64,000 nt of DNA from Heterobilharzia americana (lineage: Eukaryota > Platyhelminthes > Trematoda > Strigeidida > Schistosomatidae), in contig OX104131.1 of NCBI GenBank assembly GCA_944470555.2, positions 13,198,515 to 13,262,514 of the forward strand. The letters run 5' to 3'. This document shows, one piece after another, positions 22,761 through 34,119 of this stretch; the stretch's first letter is position 1; every line of letters starts with the position of its first letter. The position numbers were made by a program, and so were the translations under genes. The notes under the pieces are model-generated. The model made no database searches. It was not told the DNA's origin and saw nothing but the letters and a program-made list of their open reading frames with translations.

Positions 22761-24161
22761 TAATTGTTTGTTGTTCTTGCTTTGCAAGAACCCATTATTA
22801 ATCACCTGCAATTTTCTGTGTTGTAAGTTGTCCCAATAAGTTTGCATCCATAGAGAGATTTATGCAACTATGCAGCTCGTTGAAGCTGTTGATGACCCCG
22901 ACTTACTCATTGTCTACACTCTGGTTCAGTCTTTCACTATATCATTTCGTAGATATGACTTTAATTTCGAAGACGAGATTTGCATCGTGAATAAACTCTG
23001 AGGTAACTATTTAATTTAGTTAAACTTTTCATACGCTTGCCTGAATTTTTCTAAACACTTAAAAGACTGCAACCTGGAGACGAAGCTTTTCAATCAGATT
23101 CAGCGCGTTTGAACTGCTGTTCTGTGTACAATTGTTGCTTGGCTACATTTCCACTTATAGTTGAGACAAGACCATGTTACTTATGCCTCTCTGGCTTCCT
23201 AATCAAATCTTGTTTTTTTTCTGCTTCCTATTTGTTTCGCTTCTATTTTCACATAGTCACCTCTTCAACTTTATGAATTTTTTTCCTGAAAACTGAGCGA
23301 TTTCACTCCATCAGCTTCCGAACTTCTCCTCAATCTCGGTTTTAATTGGATTGCAAAATTTCCACCGACTAGAGGATTCTTAGACAGTTTAATCAATAAT
23401 TTCTTTTTTTGCCTCTAGGGAACAGACGGTCATAATGTGTTCTTCCTACACGTGATAACCTTCGGATAATTTTATATTACTTTCACATTGTCTATCATTT
23501 ATAACTATTTAAAGGTGGCTGCATCCCATGGATAATAGAAAACCTATAATTTTCGAATTCCCACCCATATTGTTTTCTAAATAATGTTTACAGCTTAATT
23601 TGATTGACTAAAATAAAAATCTCCAGTCATTTCTTTATGCTGTGATTACTACTCATAACAATAGGTAATTGGTGTCAAGATACCGTGAACAATACAACAA
23701 AATAATCACAGTCTCAAGAACACGTGCAAACTCTACACCCTGTCTCACCTTGTTCCAATCCAACTCGTCCCAGCCTTTTCGTTAGTAAACATGTCAGTAT
23801 TGAAATCAATAATTAACCAATAAAAAAATGAAACAAGCTTGCATTTTATTGGTTAATCACAAGGCTAAATTTATCCCTGATTATGATTGGTTTACAGCAG
23901 ATTATACAGTTATACATAGGGGAATTGACGTTATCTGTGTGCGGATTGGTTGGTTGATGATTTACTTGTGTCTGCTTTGATCGATACTACAGGATTTAAT
24001 ACAAACTCCATTTCGCGTTCCACGTCGGAATTTTGATGTCAATAAAACATTGCTTTATGCTAAAGGAACATGCATGGAATAAGCTTATCTTTTGAGAATT
24101 AGTATGGATGTATTGAGAACTATTTCTTAATTCAAGTTTGACAGTTTACAGTAAAAAAGAA
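22761..24161. promoter_or_regulatory. Region upstream of the kindlin exon, unresolved
   Basis: No repeat or gene is recognised. This 1.4 kb should hold either the promoter and 5' UTR or an upstream intron of the kindlin gene. TTTACAG at about 24145-24151 could be a splice or trans-splice acceptor just before the ATG at 24162. Two short ATTGGTTAA palindrome-like blocks flank 23815-23870. Promoter function is a guess from position only. Confidence 0.25.
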
Positions 24162-25495
24162 ATGCTTGCCGACGGTGAATACGTGGATGGATCATGGTTA
24201 TTATCGGTGTATATTGATGAACTGAATATCAGTCGTCAAATTCGTGTACACGGTGAATGGTCTATTGGTGAGTTATTAGCACAATTGACTGAGGGATTAA
24301 CATGCCCTTTACCAAAACCGCTTGGTCCAAATGAGATTAGTTTACGTTCAAGTGCTGTAAAAATTGGCTGGGGAGATTATGGACTATGGTGGCCAGCACG
24401 ATCGAAATGGCTTCTAAGAACTCAGTCAAGTTTAAACCAGTATGGTTTACAAGCAGATGCTAAGCTGCGATTTTTATCGATTTACGGCAGCCTACATGTG
24501 CAGTTACCAGATTTACAAGTTAGGGAATTTGTCGATGTCAATTATGCTGAACCAGTTTTTCGTGTCACGCTTTCAATATGTCGTTATCTGAATATACGAC
24601 ATCCTGAAGAATTATCTCTGGCGCATCCTATTCAACAGAATGATTTGAAACATTCTCGTTTTGCACCAGGTTTTGTGGATAGACGTTATCATACGTTTCG
24701 ACATTAGGTAAACATTCTACATTTCAGCGAAGCGCCACAATCAATGCCACACATTCACAATATAAAACACTCCACAGAGAGTCTCTGTTTCAGATGAATG
24801 GGCTTACTAATACTAATGAAATCGATAGACAGGAGGGAGTACAGTTCGAAGGTTTATCAAGAAAGAGTTCTTCAACATCTAGACAATCAACACATCTATT
24901 TGGTCCACCACGTATACGTGATAAACGAACACACTTTTATACAAACTATCATCGATATTCTCGTCCAGACTCTGGAAATTTCTCTAAGATCGCCTACTCT
25001 CCAGTCGCTTTTGATCTTCGTATTCTAGATGACTCTTCACTAGCATTCAGTCCAATTATGAATGTGGATGATGTCATACAGAAAGGTTTAATAGTTCGAC
25101 CAAGTAATTATACTCAACGGGTTCGATTAAATGCAACATGGTTAGATTCATCAAAATCTCTGCTGGAACAGGGTATCGACATGCGTGGTTATTTATCACA
25201 ATTGGATAAATTAAGCTCTCCACCAGTTAGTCGGCCAGCCTCACCAGTTCGTGTGCAAAATGATGAACAATTAAAACCGTCTGACAATAACAATACCACC
25301 AGTGATATCAAAGGGGAATGCACACCTCCAAAACTTGTCCTACGCTATAAATATGGAACATTTTATGATTTAAATATTAAATATGATGCTATCCGTATTA
25401 ATCAGTTATATGAACAAGCAAAATGGTCAATTATCTCAGAGATATCCGAGGTGACAGATGAAGAAGCATGCCTCTTTGCTGCACTACAGGCTCAA
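24162..25495 (+). CDS. Kindlin (fermitin/UNC-112 family), N-terminal part, two exons
   Basis: Kindlins are FERM-domain adaptors that bind beta-integrin tails and activate integrins at adhesion sites on the inner face of the plasma membrane. I place exons at 24162-24669 and 24708-25495, which give 432 codons in frame. F0 motifs appear first: GEYVDGSWLLSVYIDELN near the start, then YGLWWPARSKWLLRT, YGLQADAKLRF and NIRHPEELSL. A long serine-rich insert follows, as in the F1 loop of the family. Then come WLDSSKSLLEQG, YDLNIKYDAIRINQLYEQAK and FAALQAQ, which correspond to the end of F1 and the start of F2. The ATG at 24162 aligns with the family's usual start. A longer frame reaches 24138, but only through TTG. 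The exon ends at CAA|GTGAGT (25495/25496), phase 0. The PH domain, the rest of F2 and F3 are not seen, so the gene is partial here and presumably continues beyond a long intron. Confidence 0.93.
24670..24707 (+). other. 38-nt mini-intron in the kindlin gene
   Basis: The exon ends CCAG at 24669 (phase 1). The intron starts GTTTTG and ends ACATTAG at 24707. The next exon starts GTAAAC and is open in phase through to 25495, so the split codon is G|GT (Gly). Without this splice the frame hits TAG at 24705-24707. Very short introns in 5' gene parts are known in schistosomes. An alternative is an 86-nt intron from the TAG|GTAAAC donor to TTTCAG at 24793, but that leaves the in-frame TAG at the exon end. 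Confidence 0.65.
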
Positions 25496-25769
25496 GTGAG
25501 TATAGTTTGCTCTTTTCTTAAATGAAAGTTTAATTTGTGAATTTCTTAACTACTTGGATTGTATTCCAACAGGCTTCTAAGGGTACCGTGTTCACCTTTC
25601 AGTGACCAGTACTCGTTGTTAGGATTATAAGTTTATTGTGATCAGCTGAACAGGATTTGTACAAGATTGTACAATATCGCTTTGAAGTCCAGTTGTGGAA
25701 ATCTGTTGATCAGTAAGGCAGTAAGTGTTTTAAATTCATCTTAACATCTCCAATATCTGTTTGTTCACA
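25496..25769 (+). other. Start of a kindlin intron
   Basis: Begins with the strong donor GTGAGT. No acceptor with a following kindlin-like frame was found nearby. The + strand from here may be intron for many kilobases, containing the repeats listed below. Confidence 0.5.
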
Positions 25770-25960
25770 AGCGAATCTTCAGGGACTGAGGTGGCTTGGA
25801 AATGTGTTGCACATGCCGGGCTACCGCCTACCTTGACATACAATGCTAGAAGAATTTGGATTAGATTGAAAGGCGACTCAGAGTGATCAGATCAACACGT
25901 GGTATCAGTTCATGAAGTCTCTGACTGTTGGCATGAGCGATGTGGGGAGGTATGCTTGCT
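25770..25960 (+). pseudogene. RTE/SR2-like C-terminal fragment
   Basis: The + frame reads LRWLGNVLHMPGYRLP, followed after degenerate sequence by FMKSLTVGMSDVGRYA. The family order is 'LRWLGHVLRMP.HRLP', then 'W...MKSLT.GLSHVGRCRLPGW'. A family C SINE begins inside its end. Probably within a kindlin intron. Confidence 0.7.
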
Positions 25961-26150
25961 GGCACTCATCAGCAAGGCGGTTCTACAACCTCGAGGGGAC
26001 TGATGCCCCTTGTGAGATTCTAACCTGCCTTAACCTGTGCTTCAGTCAGAATCCTCCCCACTGGGCTGTCGTGGCTCTAGTCAACCTCCTGTGGGACTGG
26101 ATTCAGTATTTCGTAGGCTTTCTTCAGTTGCGTACAACCTTCTAGAGGAA
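25935..26150 (-). mobile_element. Family C SINE fragment
   Basis: It shows GGCACTCATCAGCAAGGCGG, CAACCTCGAGGGGACTGATG and the box-B-like GATTCTAACCTGCC. Read on the minus strand it has CTGATGAG and TGCC...GGCA, but the GAAA of the hammerhead core is lost. Confidence 0.65.
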
Positions 26151-26214
26151 TTGTGATGACGAGCAATTAATTCCAATAAGCATATTCTGCGTGTAAAATG
26201 TTAGTGAGCTTAAC

Positions 26215-26485
26215 TCAGCATCTTGACATGCAAATACCGACGCACGTCTCGTCTTGTTTGGGACTTGTTAGCTGAATATACTTGCCTCGACTGAGACTCG
26301 GACCCAGGACCAACTGCTTCGAACACCGAAGCGTTATCCACAAGGCCACTGAGTCACGGTGGCCACTCGTTGTGCGATGGGTGTTATGGTTTTTTTTGAT
26401 TCTATAGCTTATGGATCTCCGTCGTTGATTGAACCGAATCGACCGGTCACCATTGACATATAGGCTCACAACCTGTAACATCAAG
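26215..26485 (-). mobile_element. Sm-alpha-type SINE
   Basis: Minus strand order: tail (about 26400-26480), tRNA-like part with GGTCCTGGGTCCGAGTCTCA (26295-26320) and GGATAACGCTTCGGTGTTCG, then a hammerhead region at 26235-26275 with a damaged core (CTAACAAG, GAGA). Tail before tRNA-like part is a circular permutation relative to 46160-46445. Confidence 0.75.
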
Positions 26486-28573
26486 AAAAGATTTAGGCAA
26501 TGGTATACTCTTTTTGAGTCTCATCTGATATTGCACGCAGATGGTGACTCGTACAACATAGGGGCATAATTAATGAGTTAATCCCATTACAGGATATCAG
26601 ATATTGGGATCTGAGGTAGGCTAACAGAATTCATAATAAGCTGTGAGTTCATAGATCCGCGGCGTTGACGGAGTTCCATGAGATTTCTGTCTACTGCTTT
26701 CTGAGGTTTTTTGGTTTTCTGACTGATATCTATTCTCTTTTAAAATCACCTCAGAAGTATCCAGGATAAGTATGCATGTACTCATTATTTCTGCATGCAC
26801 CAATTGCCACATTTCTTTGATTCAGTAAACTGAGGAAACCAGAATACTCAAGAATAACTTGACTCTCTTGACTGACTCAGTCCTACCGGTCAACGTATTC
26901 ACATGAGTAGTCAATAACTTTATCTGATGTTCGGTCCTGGATACAGAAGATAAGAACTTATTACATCTAATCACATTCTGAAGTTGACTGATAAAATATA
27001 CTTTCGGTGTTGAAGTAATACTTGTTGCCGTATCACTCAAACCTACAAGCAATCTCTAACATTTACCCAAAGTTAACTACAAACGTAAACATGTCTTACA
27101 ATCCACAAACTACTGAATGGTATGCTACTTTAATGTGTAACATCAGTTGAACAGTCGGCAGACATCTCAAAACACTAGATGTCTATCCCATTTTGGCCTA
27201 GGACTGTTTGTAAGATGTCGCGTTACACAACTTAAGAGATATTAGTTGGTAAGCAGGTCAGCGGTGAACCACGAGAGTAGAATTTTCATATTTGGTAGTT
27301 TCTTCCGTTTTAAGAGTGGCCTTTAAAGTCAATTCTACTCGACACATGAATGAGTAAGATTATTCTTTCTGCACTTTAAGTGTCATGAATTTCTAAAGCA
27401 CAATAAAAGTACAAATCGACAACCACTCATGTTCGTCACACACACACAATGAGTCACGATTGGTTACTTTGACGATTGAGTCTACACGTAAACATGGCTG
27501 GACATGCGGACGGTTGTGGATTATCAATTATTTCCACTTTGTATGCTTGTATGCTACTAACAGAAAGAAGTAGTTATAAATGGCTCATTAGAATGAGCAA
27601 ATTAGATGAAAATTTCAGGTGCTTGAATAGTTCAATCGTTATAATCACTGAAGATATTGAAAAGCTATTCACACTGATTTTGGCTCTTGAGATATAACCG
27701 ATGAGTTGTTAGGGTGGGACGAAATTTATCCCCAGGTGTTATAAGCATTCTATCTGAAAATATGTATTTTCTGTACGCATATATTCTGAAGAGAAAACTG
27801 CTACCATAAATCCTTTTGGACCTAATTTGAAGCCTCAACCAACTCACTATGGTCAGTGTGCATCACCCATCGTGAATAACTGTACTTACTTTCCGCCAAC
27901 ATTTTGCACATGAATAAATGGTTTGAAACATGATTTAATGACAGATGGCATAATGCAAACTGTGCAAATAGGTAAAATGCTCATACAGAGCACAGAAAAT
28001 GTTCGTATTTTCACAAACAACCCCACAACCTATGAAGAACACGACAGCACCTGGGGATGACTTTTATCCTTACTCCTGTGATGTTGACTGGTTTTGTTTT
28101 TGGAGGGGACACCGTTGATATCTATCTATCAGCCTACGGGTTTCAGGCTAGTGATTCAAGGGTAAGTGTGGCTGAAAGTTATGATGTTCAGCCTAGGAGA
28201 TGATACAGTCGACTAGTATTTTCATAGTCATACTGAGAGACCAGTCAACATAAAATCTGACACAGAAATCCATCGGATCCAGTTGCTACACCTCACAGCA
28301 GCCTGAAGACAAGAGATGACGAAGAGAAGAGTGTCACCAAAGTAGACAGAAATGTATAGGAGGAGACAGGCAAAATAAACCAAGGTTAGTAAAATTGCTC
28401 ATAATCTCGATGATAAAACTTCTATAAATCTGTACCATTGTGACCGATTGTACGCTACATTACCAAGAATATCAAGTCGATGATTCCTATTGTTTCGAGA
28501 ACTACTCACTACACATATGACACCAACAATCAAAGATTTCGTTGTTTGGTTCTATTTCTTGGTCTGATCACCT
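26486..28573. other. Unrecognised intronic or intergenic DNA
   Basis: Short frames (26621-26812 -, 26822-27052 -, 27476-27697 +) lack known domains and clear splice support. No repeat family from elsewhere in the window was recognised. Confidence 0.4.
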
Positions 28574-28765
28574 TTAGCTACTTTCTAGCCTAGTTTTAAT
28601 TTGCCTAATATCGCGCATTAGTGTAGGCATTGGGTAGGTATACACAACACCTATCCAAGCCGCTTCAGTTGGAGGAAGGTTCACAGCCTCATCGAATAAC
28701 TTGCCTTCCTTATCTAGCACTCTACGTCTAACGGCAACATTGCAGCGGTATCTCCTCAAAACCAG
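28574..28765 (-). CDS. Possible coding exon or retroelement remnant
   Basis: A minus-strand frame of 61 codons reads protein-like, with VRRRVLDKEGKLFDEAVNLP and TEAAWIGVVYTYPMPTL. A pyrimidine-rich TTTTTCTGGTTTTGAG stretch just upstream on the minus strand could be an acceptor. A donor could be GAAA|GTAGCT near the 3' end, before the TAA. I do not recognise the family. It may be an exon of an unknown gene or a retroelement piece. Confidence 0.3.
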   Translation of the reverse strand: MVLRRYRCNVAVRRRVLDKEGKLFDEAVNLPPTEAAWIGVVYTYPMPTLMRDIRQIKTRLESS

Positions 28766-29429
28766 AAAAATATTTCAAATTATGTTTATAACGTACCTTT
28801 TATCCAGCAGAATCTTGAGTGCCAGTAAGCACATACACTGGTGTATCATTTTCCAAACTCCTAGCAAATGAGGTTCTATTTCAGGATCGTTATGTTGTCG
28901 TCTTCAGATCATAGATATACATAGAGATTCACTTTAACCAGACTAGATAGGACGTTATATCATTTCGCTTAAATTCTCATTTGAAATGCACAGCATACGT
29001 TGTTTTGTACTGTTTTGTGAGGTATCACTTCATTCTTGGCACTAACTTCAGTGCAAGGTTGGTCTGAACTTCAGTCAGTAAGTCGGTAAGATTCTTCTTA
29101 TGTCTAAGAGTACCTAACCGTAAACGTTAATCATTCTCACTTTTTTGTACTGATCGTGCGAAGAATTCGATTTTCAGTATGCGATTACTTAATAAACATA
29201 GTTTATTACTTCATTACGAATATTTCTCCAAGTCACTATTCAAAGTAGTTCAGAAATATGATCACTGAGTGTCATTCATTTGAGTTAGAAGGTTGCACTT
29301 CACAATTTCATTCAACTTTGCTTCAACAGGCTCGTGTATGTGTGTTTCTGTGCTACCATAGGCGCTTAAGTGACATTTGAGTTTCGTTATATTACATCGG
29401 TAAGACAATCTGCCGTTGAGAGCTTCTAA
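28766..29429. other. Non-coding DNA, nothing recognised
   Basis: No supported feature was seen in this interval. Confidence 0.4.
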
Positions 29430-29795
29430 TTAGTAGTACAATGCTCATTAGTGACGTGCTTCGAGATGAATATCCCGAAGTTCTAATGAGAAGCCATGAC
29501 CTATAGGGTCAACTAGTCGGAAATGAAGCAGATGCCAAGTGGAAGACCTTGGATGATAGTCACGCTATATCACGAATTGACAGAAGTAAGAAACTGTGGA
29601 TTGTCGAGTTCCGACTCAGTGGCTAGATGGCTAATGCGTTCGCTTTGAAACCTAAAGGCCTTGGGTTTGATCCCCAGTCGCATCATGGGTTCGTATCGTT
29701 GAGTAGTCTTAAGCTATGACGAGACAGCTGTCCAGTGCTTTCAGGTATTCAGTGGTTCCCTAACTGATGTCACTTCTTGGTGAATACTCTCTTAT
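29430..29795 (+). mobile_element. Family B SINE, near full-length single copy
   Basis: The order on the + strand is head (TCTAATGAGAAGCCATGACC), CCTTGGATGATAGTCACGCT, tRNA-like part (GACTCAGTGGCTAGATGGCT, TTGGGTTTGATCCCC), a degraded hammerhead (GTTGAGTAG for CTGANGAG, CGAGAC for CGAAAC, but GCTGTCCAGTGCT kept) and the tail AACTGATGTCA. It serves as the best single-copy model for the family B unit of about 360 bp. Confidence 0.75.
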
Positions 29796-30660
29796 AATTA
29801 GCCGTACTAAGTATGCAACTAAGTGTTCACGCGGTTTGGAATGCCAGCTAGTTTTCCTCATAGAATATATGTATCTAACTGTAACTGTGTGCCGGCAGTA
29901 GCTGAGGACTGGGCTGTTCTATGGACTGTCAAGTCTACATTCTGTCTACAAGACTAGTGTTATTGTCAAATAATATAACAGCGATAAACATTGTAAATTT
30001 CAAGAATTTCACTGTGTCATCAGAATGAATAAAATCGATTGCTTTCATTTTACCACTGCATTCAATCCACAATACATTGCAGTCGCTATTACCGACAATA
30101 ACTTGACTGAATTCTATGTATGAAATTTGAAGCAGTTAGTTCAAGTCTTGTAGGGCAATCAGTTGTCTCCCATTTCCAGTTACCAATCATATCCTTTCTC
30201 TACCTACTGTATGCGAGATATCCGCAGGAAGAATACAGTACCAGTAATCTTGAGAATGTTGGTTAAAATTCAATTTCCAACTATTTCCTCTGTAAACTCA
30301 GTTGTTGCTCCTATTCATGAACACCTATATTGTTCAAGTTAGCTCATATTATTGACACAATGAAATTTAATTGATGAATCAGGATTTTGTCAAGATAACT
30401 GTCACATTTCCTTCATCTACATGAGGAAAGTTAGTTGGATGGAGGCAATCTATAGGGAGCCCTGATTGACCAAAGTTTTGTCTTTCTTGGCTTCCAGCCG
30501 ATCAGCTCCATCGAGCTAATGCTCACCAAAGTTTACCACGATGTTTACTCCCTTAGTTTGGTTACCATATTGTAAAATGATCGACAGAATTCGATTGGCA
30601 TTTAGGAGTACACAATATGAAATTGGTTACTTACTGGTTACGCTAAACTTGTTTCATGCA
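29796..30660. other. Non-coding DNA ending in a family C-related fragment
   Basis: About 30415-30650 resembles the outer region of family C (GTTAGTTGGATGGAGGCAAT, AAAATGATCGACAGAATTCG), as also seen at 56990-57015 and 57255-57280. The remainder shows nothing recognisable. Confidence 0.45.
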
Positions 30661-31124
30661 CGATTCATGAAATTCATTTAGCCAAGTACCTTACGAGTAA
30701 ACTGTAGGCTGGAAGTTCGAATCCTATCGGTATTCAAGTATGTTTTGGAATTCAGTGTGTCTCAGCAAAATGTATAATCCACTCAATTAGGTTATTAGTT
30801 GAGTTAACCAGCAGTTGTATTGTAAGATCTCAGTAACAGGCCATTTCAGTTGTAATTGTAAAAAGTCACTTAGTACTCTATATTTCCAGCATGAGATACA
30901 ATGAAATGTTGGCTGTTATACTGAATGTTTCAGGAAAGGGATAAATCATGAACTGAGATCGATCGAATTGTCTCATCTCTTTAAGAAAATTGGAAATGTT
31001 GCTAGTGTCCTCCTAAACTATTTCTAGAATGCAAAGGAAACAGAACAGTACAAAAACTCAGGGATGCATTGGTATTCCTCATCATGAATTAATTAGAACA
31101 GAATAGTTCATAGAAGTCACTAGA

Positions 31125-31215
31125 CTAGCATTTAACTACATCCCACCGGGACTCGAACTCCAGTGCCCATTATTCCAAATGTCAAGGTGTTTCCCACTAA
31201 GCTACTAAGTTTACA
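31125..31215 (-). mobile_element. Sm-alpha tRNA-like fragment
   Basis: It has CCACCGGGACTCGAACTCCA (reverse of the B box) and AAGGTGTTTCCCACTAAGCT. The hammerhead region is absent. The flanks 30661-31124 and 31216-32095 hold nothing recognised. Confidence 0.6.
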
Positions 31216-32109
31216 GAAGTTTTGATCCTATTTAACACGTATCAGTTTATTCTCGAAATGTTGTTAGTCTTCCTCAGTTTTAAAAACTATCTCTCTCAGT
31301 TAAATCGAATCATTTCATGATTGAAATAAGTGAAAACTGTTCAATTGATAAACTGTCATCTAAGCGATATCTTGAATAATATTCTGACGTGAATGTCTTC
31401 AATGGCGTGAGTTGAAAGTTGTACTGTACTGATAATTTTCTTGATAAATACTGGAGAGAATATTCTATAATCTCTGAACATTCCTGCTGTTCACCAAACT
31501 ATTGATTTTCCAATAAATCATGATAGTCAAAACAAAAGGTTTATCTTTATCGTAAATCTTTACATTCTTCTATTATTTATGTTTTCCACTACTGTCTGTG
31601 TACAATGTGCTAGATGTATGTTTATCCAGTGAGAGTGTACCTAAGGTATTTTAGAGTGGATAGAAGGTGGGTGGGGCAAACTAAATATGCTGTATATAGT
31701 CCAGATTTTGTTTAGCCATTAAACTCTTGAACAACGACAACAATAAAAATTCTCTCGAATAGTAGCTAACTGGTTGGACTGACAGTTTCTGAAACCAGGT
31801 TCCAAATATGATATTGATCTTGTGGGAAGAATCAGTGTTTAAGTTTTCTGGTCGTTTGTTTGTATAGATTTTTCTTCTTGTTAACATCAACATGTTGACA
31901 TACTTAGATAGGGAGAAAAGTGCCATTTCTCATTTAAACACTCATGGAACAGCAGATTGAATCAGGGGATATTCTTTTTCAACTAGGTCGAATTTTTGAT
32001 CTTCCCCTTTTTTAATTCAAAGAACTAAATTGATCAGTCCTAATAGATGAATGTGCTGCTTTTATAGCTGCCTTGGTATTTTCTGAATTCAAACATAGGT
32101 TATATAGCT

Positions 32110-32290
32110 GGTATTTACTAGCACTGGAATACAGGACTTGGGTTTCGTCTTCTTTGGGACTCATCAACTAGAATTATCCCCACCTCAGCACATTGGTCTT
32201 CTCACTGAAATTCTAATCTAGCGCTCACCATTTCTGACAACAGAGCGTTATCCACTGGGCAACTAAGTGATGACAGATACATCGTTCTTC
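32110..32290 (-). mobile_element. Sm-alpha-type SINE, degraded
   Basis: It has GGGTTTCGTCTTCTTTGGGA and CTCATCAACTAGAATTATCC, which on the minus strand still give a recognisable core, CTAGTTGATGAG, followed by a weak stem II and GAAA. The tRNA-like part (AGAGCGTTATCCACTGGGCA) follows to the right. Confidence 0.65.
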
Positions 32291-32324
32291 AGCTGTTGGT
32301 TAGTGGAGTCTGTAGACTTTAACG

Positions 32325-32590
32325 AAGTATTCCTCATGGATTTACATCAGTTGGAGAACCACTTGAAACATTGTGGTAGTGGACATCTGTTTTGTCCTAA
32401 CTTTATGACTTAATTCGAGCTGGACTTCTCGAAATTCTAATGAGAATTCGTCTTCTTTGGGGTTAACCAAGTAGGAATTAAGGCAGATATCTGCTGATAA
32501 AATCTGATGATGCTCGCGTCATACTGCGAATCTGCAGAATCAGAGACCAGTGAACCATTGGACTCAGATCCAGTTGCCCAGTGTTAAGGT
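32325..32590 (-). mobile_element. Family B SINE fragment
   Basis: It starts with ATTCCTCATGGATTTACATC and TGGACATCTGTTTTGTCCTA, the reverse of the tail and the cleavage side of the hammerhead. The CTGANGAG side is missing. Diverged head sequence continues to the right. DNA from 32591 to 33185 shows no recognised feature. Confidence 0.55.
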
Positions 32591-33267
32591 ATTCACTATG
32601 AGACTTTACTTTCCTGAGCCTAAACCCTCTTGCGGTTGTGAGTGCTGAATGCCGTGGATTCCTAAACTAGTACACAGCAACTGTTCGCTGCTCCTAGGTG
32701 TATGCATTGCAATGTGTGCGATTACTCTAGATTATCTATCTCAGTGGGTGGCACCAATCTAAATATCTGTACGTTTCTACGCTCTGATAATCTAACTGAC
32801 CCTGATCGGCTAGTTTAAACTTAGTAGTTGACCTCACAGTCATGGCATAATATTTAATAGATCAAGTCATTTTGTCTAATTGGGTCAATAAGATCTTTAA
32901 GCCGATACAGTTGACCTCTGGATGAGTTTATAGGTTTGAGGTCCACCTTAGTTCCAGCCTTGTTGAGAATTCTACTTAGAGTTTCTAATGTTTCTTCCTT
33001 TTAGGGTAACACAATAGAGGCTTTCTACTTGTGTTATCGTTGGTACTTATAAAACTTTTGCCACTATCGCCGAGAACAAAGAGAACAAGAGGCGATAGAA
33101 CTATCGAAACCAGGGTGCATAATTACTTGATATGATTATGAGCAATAAATTGGGCTCAAACTGTTGCGCAATAAGTAATTCTGAGGGAGTCGTGAGGATT
33201 TGGAAATATTTCAAGTTGTTATTCATCACAGACTGACATCAGTTGGACGAACAAAGGAAACCTGGAA

Positions 33268-33315
33268 GCACTGTACGGCTGTTTCATCCTAGTACGGGAC
33301 TCATCAGCAGTGCAC
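33268..33315 (-). ncRNA. Hammerhead ribozyme motif, family B variant (GTA site)
   Basis: Minus strand: GTGCACTG, CTGATGAG, stem II GTCC...GGAT (outer pair G-U), GAAA, stem III AC-AGCC-GT, cleavage triplet GTA, CAGTGC. Stem I (GCACTG with CAGTGC) is six perfect pairs. GUA fits the NUH rule but is usually a slower site than GUC. Confidence 0.7.
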
Positions 33316-33661
33316 ACTCACGACCCCTCCAAGGATCGAACCCGCAATCTTCAGGTTCTGTGGCCAGCACGTTACCATTGAGCCACTGGATCAGAATTCA
33401 ATGGTCCATATTTCCAACTTCTGTTAGCTCACGATATAGCGCAACCACCACCCAATGTCATCGTTGAGTAACTGTCCTCACGACCATCAGGCTATGCCCC
33501 CACCGGTCACGACTTCTCATTGGGACTTTGGAAGTACCTCTCGTAAGCTAACAGAAGTTGGAAATATGGACCATTGGATTCTGACCCAGTGGCTCAATGG
33601 TAACGTGCTGGCCATGTAACCTGAAGGTTACGGGTTCGATCCTTGGCGGGGTCGTGAGTGT

Positions 33662-33707
33662 GCACTGCTGATGAGTCCCGTACTAGGGTGAAACAGCCGT
33701 CCAGTGC
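33662..33707 (+). ncRNA. Hammerhead ribozyme motif, family B variant (intact core)
   Basis: Plus strand: GCACTG (33662-33667), CTGATGAG (33668-33675), stem II GTCC...GGGT with two G-U pairs, GAAA (33690-33693), stem III AC-AGCC-GT, GTC ending at 33701, then CAGTGC (33702-33707). Stem I is six perfect pairs. Every conserved core position is satisfied. Confidence 0.78.
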
Positions 33708-34119
33708 TTCCAGGTTTCCTTTGTTCTTCCAACTGATGTCAGTCTGTGATGAATAACAACTTGAAATAAATAATTCTGTATCTCTGTGAAACTAAAACCA
33801 AATGATACTGTCGCAGTGTATATTCTGTCACATAAACTTCTTAATATGAGATTACACTATACCACAGTACCTAAATACTAATATTACACACAAGACAGTA
33901 ATTCAGCAGCGAAAATGAAAGCCATGACATCCGCTTTTTTAAGCGAAACTGAAAGACAAAATTAACCAATGAATAGGAAGATATTTCATAAAATGTCATC
34001 GACTTTTTCATATCTATGTTACATCTTACTAATCACATAGCTTACTGGTCACAAGACACACGAACGAAACTCACTCAGCCACCTTATGCACATCTATACA
34101 GTAGGCAATGAACCAAATC

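Larger units (their letters stand above)
33190..33775. mobile_element. Family B SINE variant, head-to-head inverted dimer
   Basis: The minus copy (33215-33545) and the plus copy (33545-33760) form a large fold-back. The ends TTGTTATTCATCACAGACTG and CAGTCTGTGATGAATAACAA are perfect reverse complements. Each half has a tRNA-like part (CACTGGATCAGAATTC/GATTCTGACCCAGTGG, GGTTCGATCC) and a hammerhead with an intact core. This is the best preserved dimer in the window. Confidence 0.88.

Noticed and set aside
24138..24161. Kindlin start at 24138
   Set aside because: The codon is TTG, not ATG. The first ATG is at 24162 and aligns with the family start.
24794..24796. Second kindlin gene starting at the ATG at 24794
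   Set aside because: The frame is already open from 24707 upstream and continues F1 of the same protein. The ATG is internal.
27690..27740. Hammerhead motif (CCGATGAG ... GGGACGAAAT)
   Set aside because: The first core base is wrong, stem II does not pair properly, and there is no stem I or III partner.
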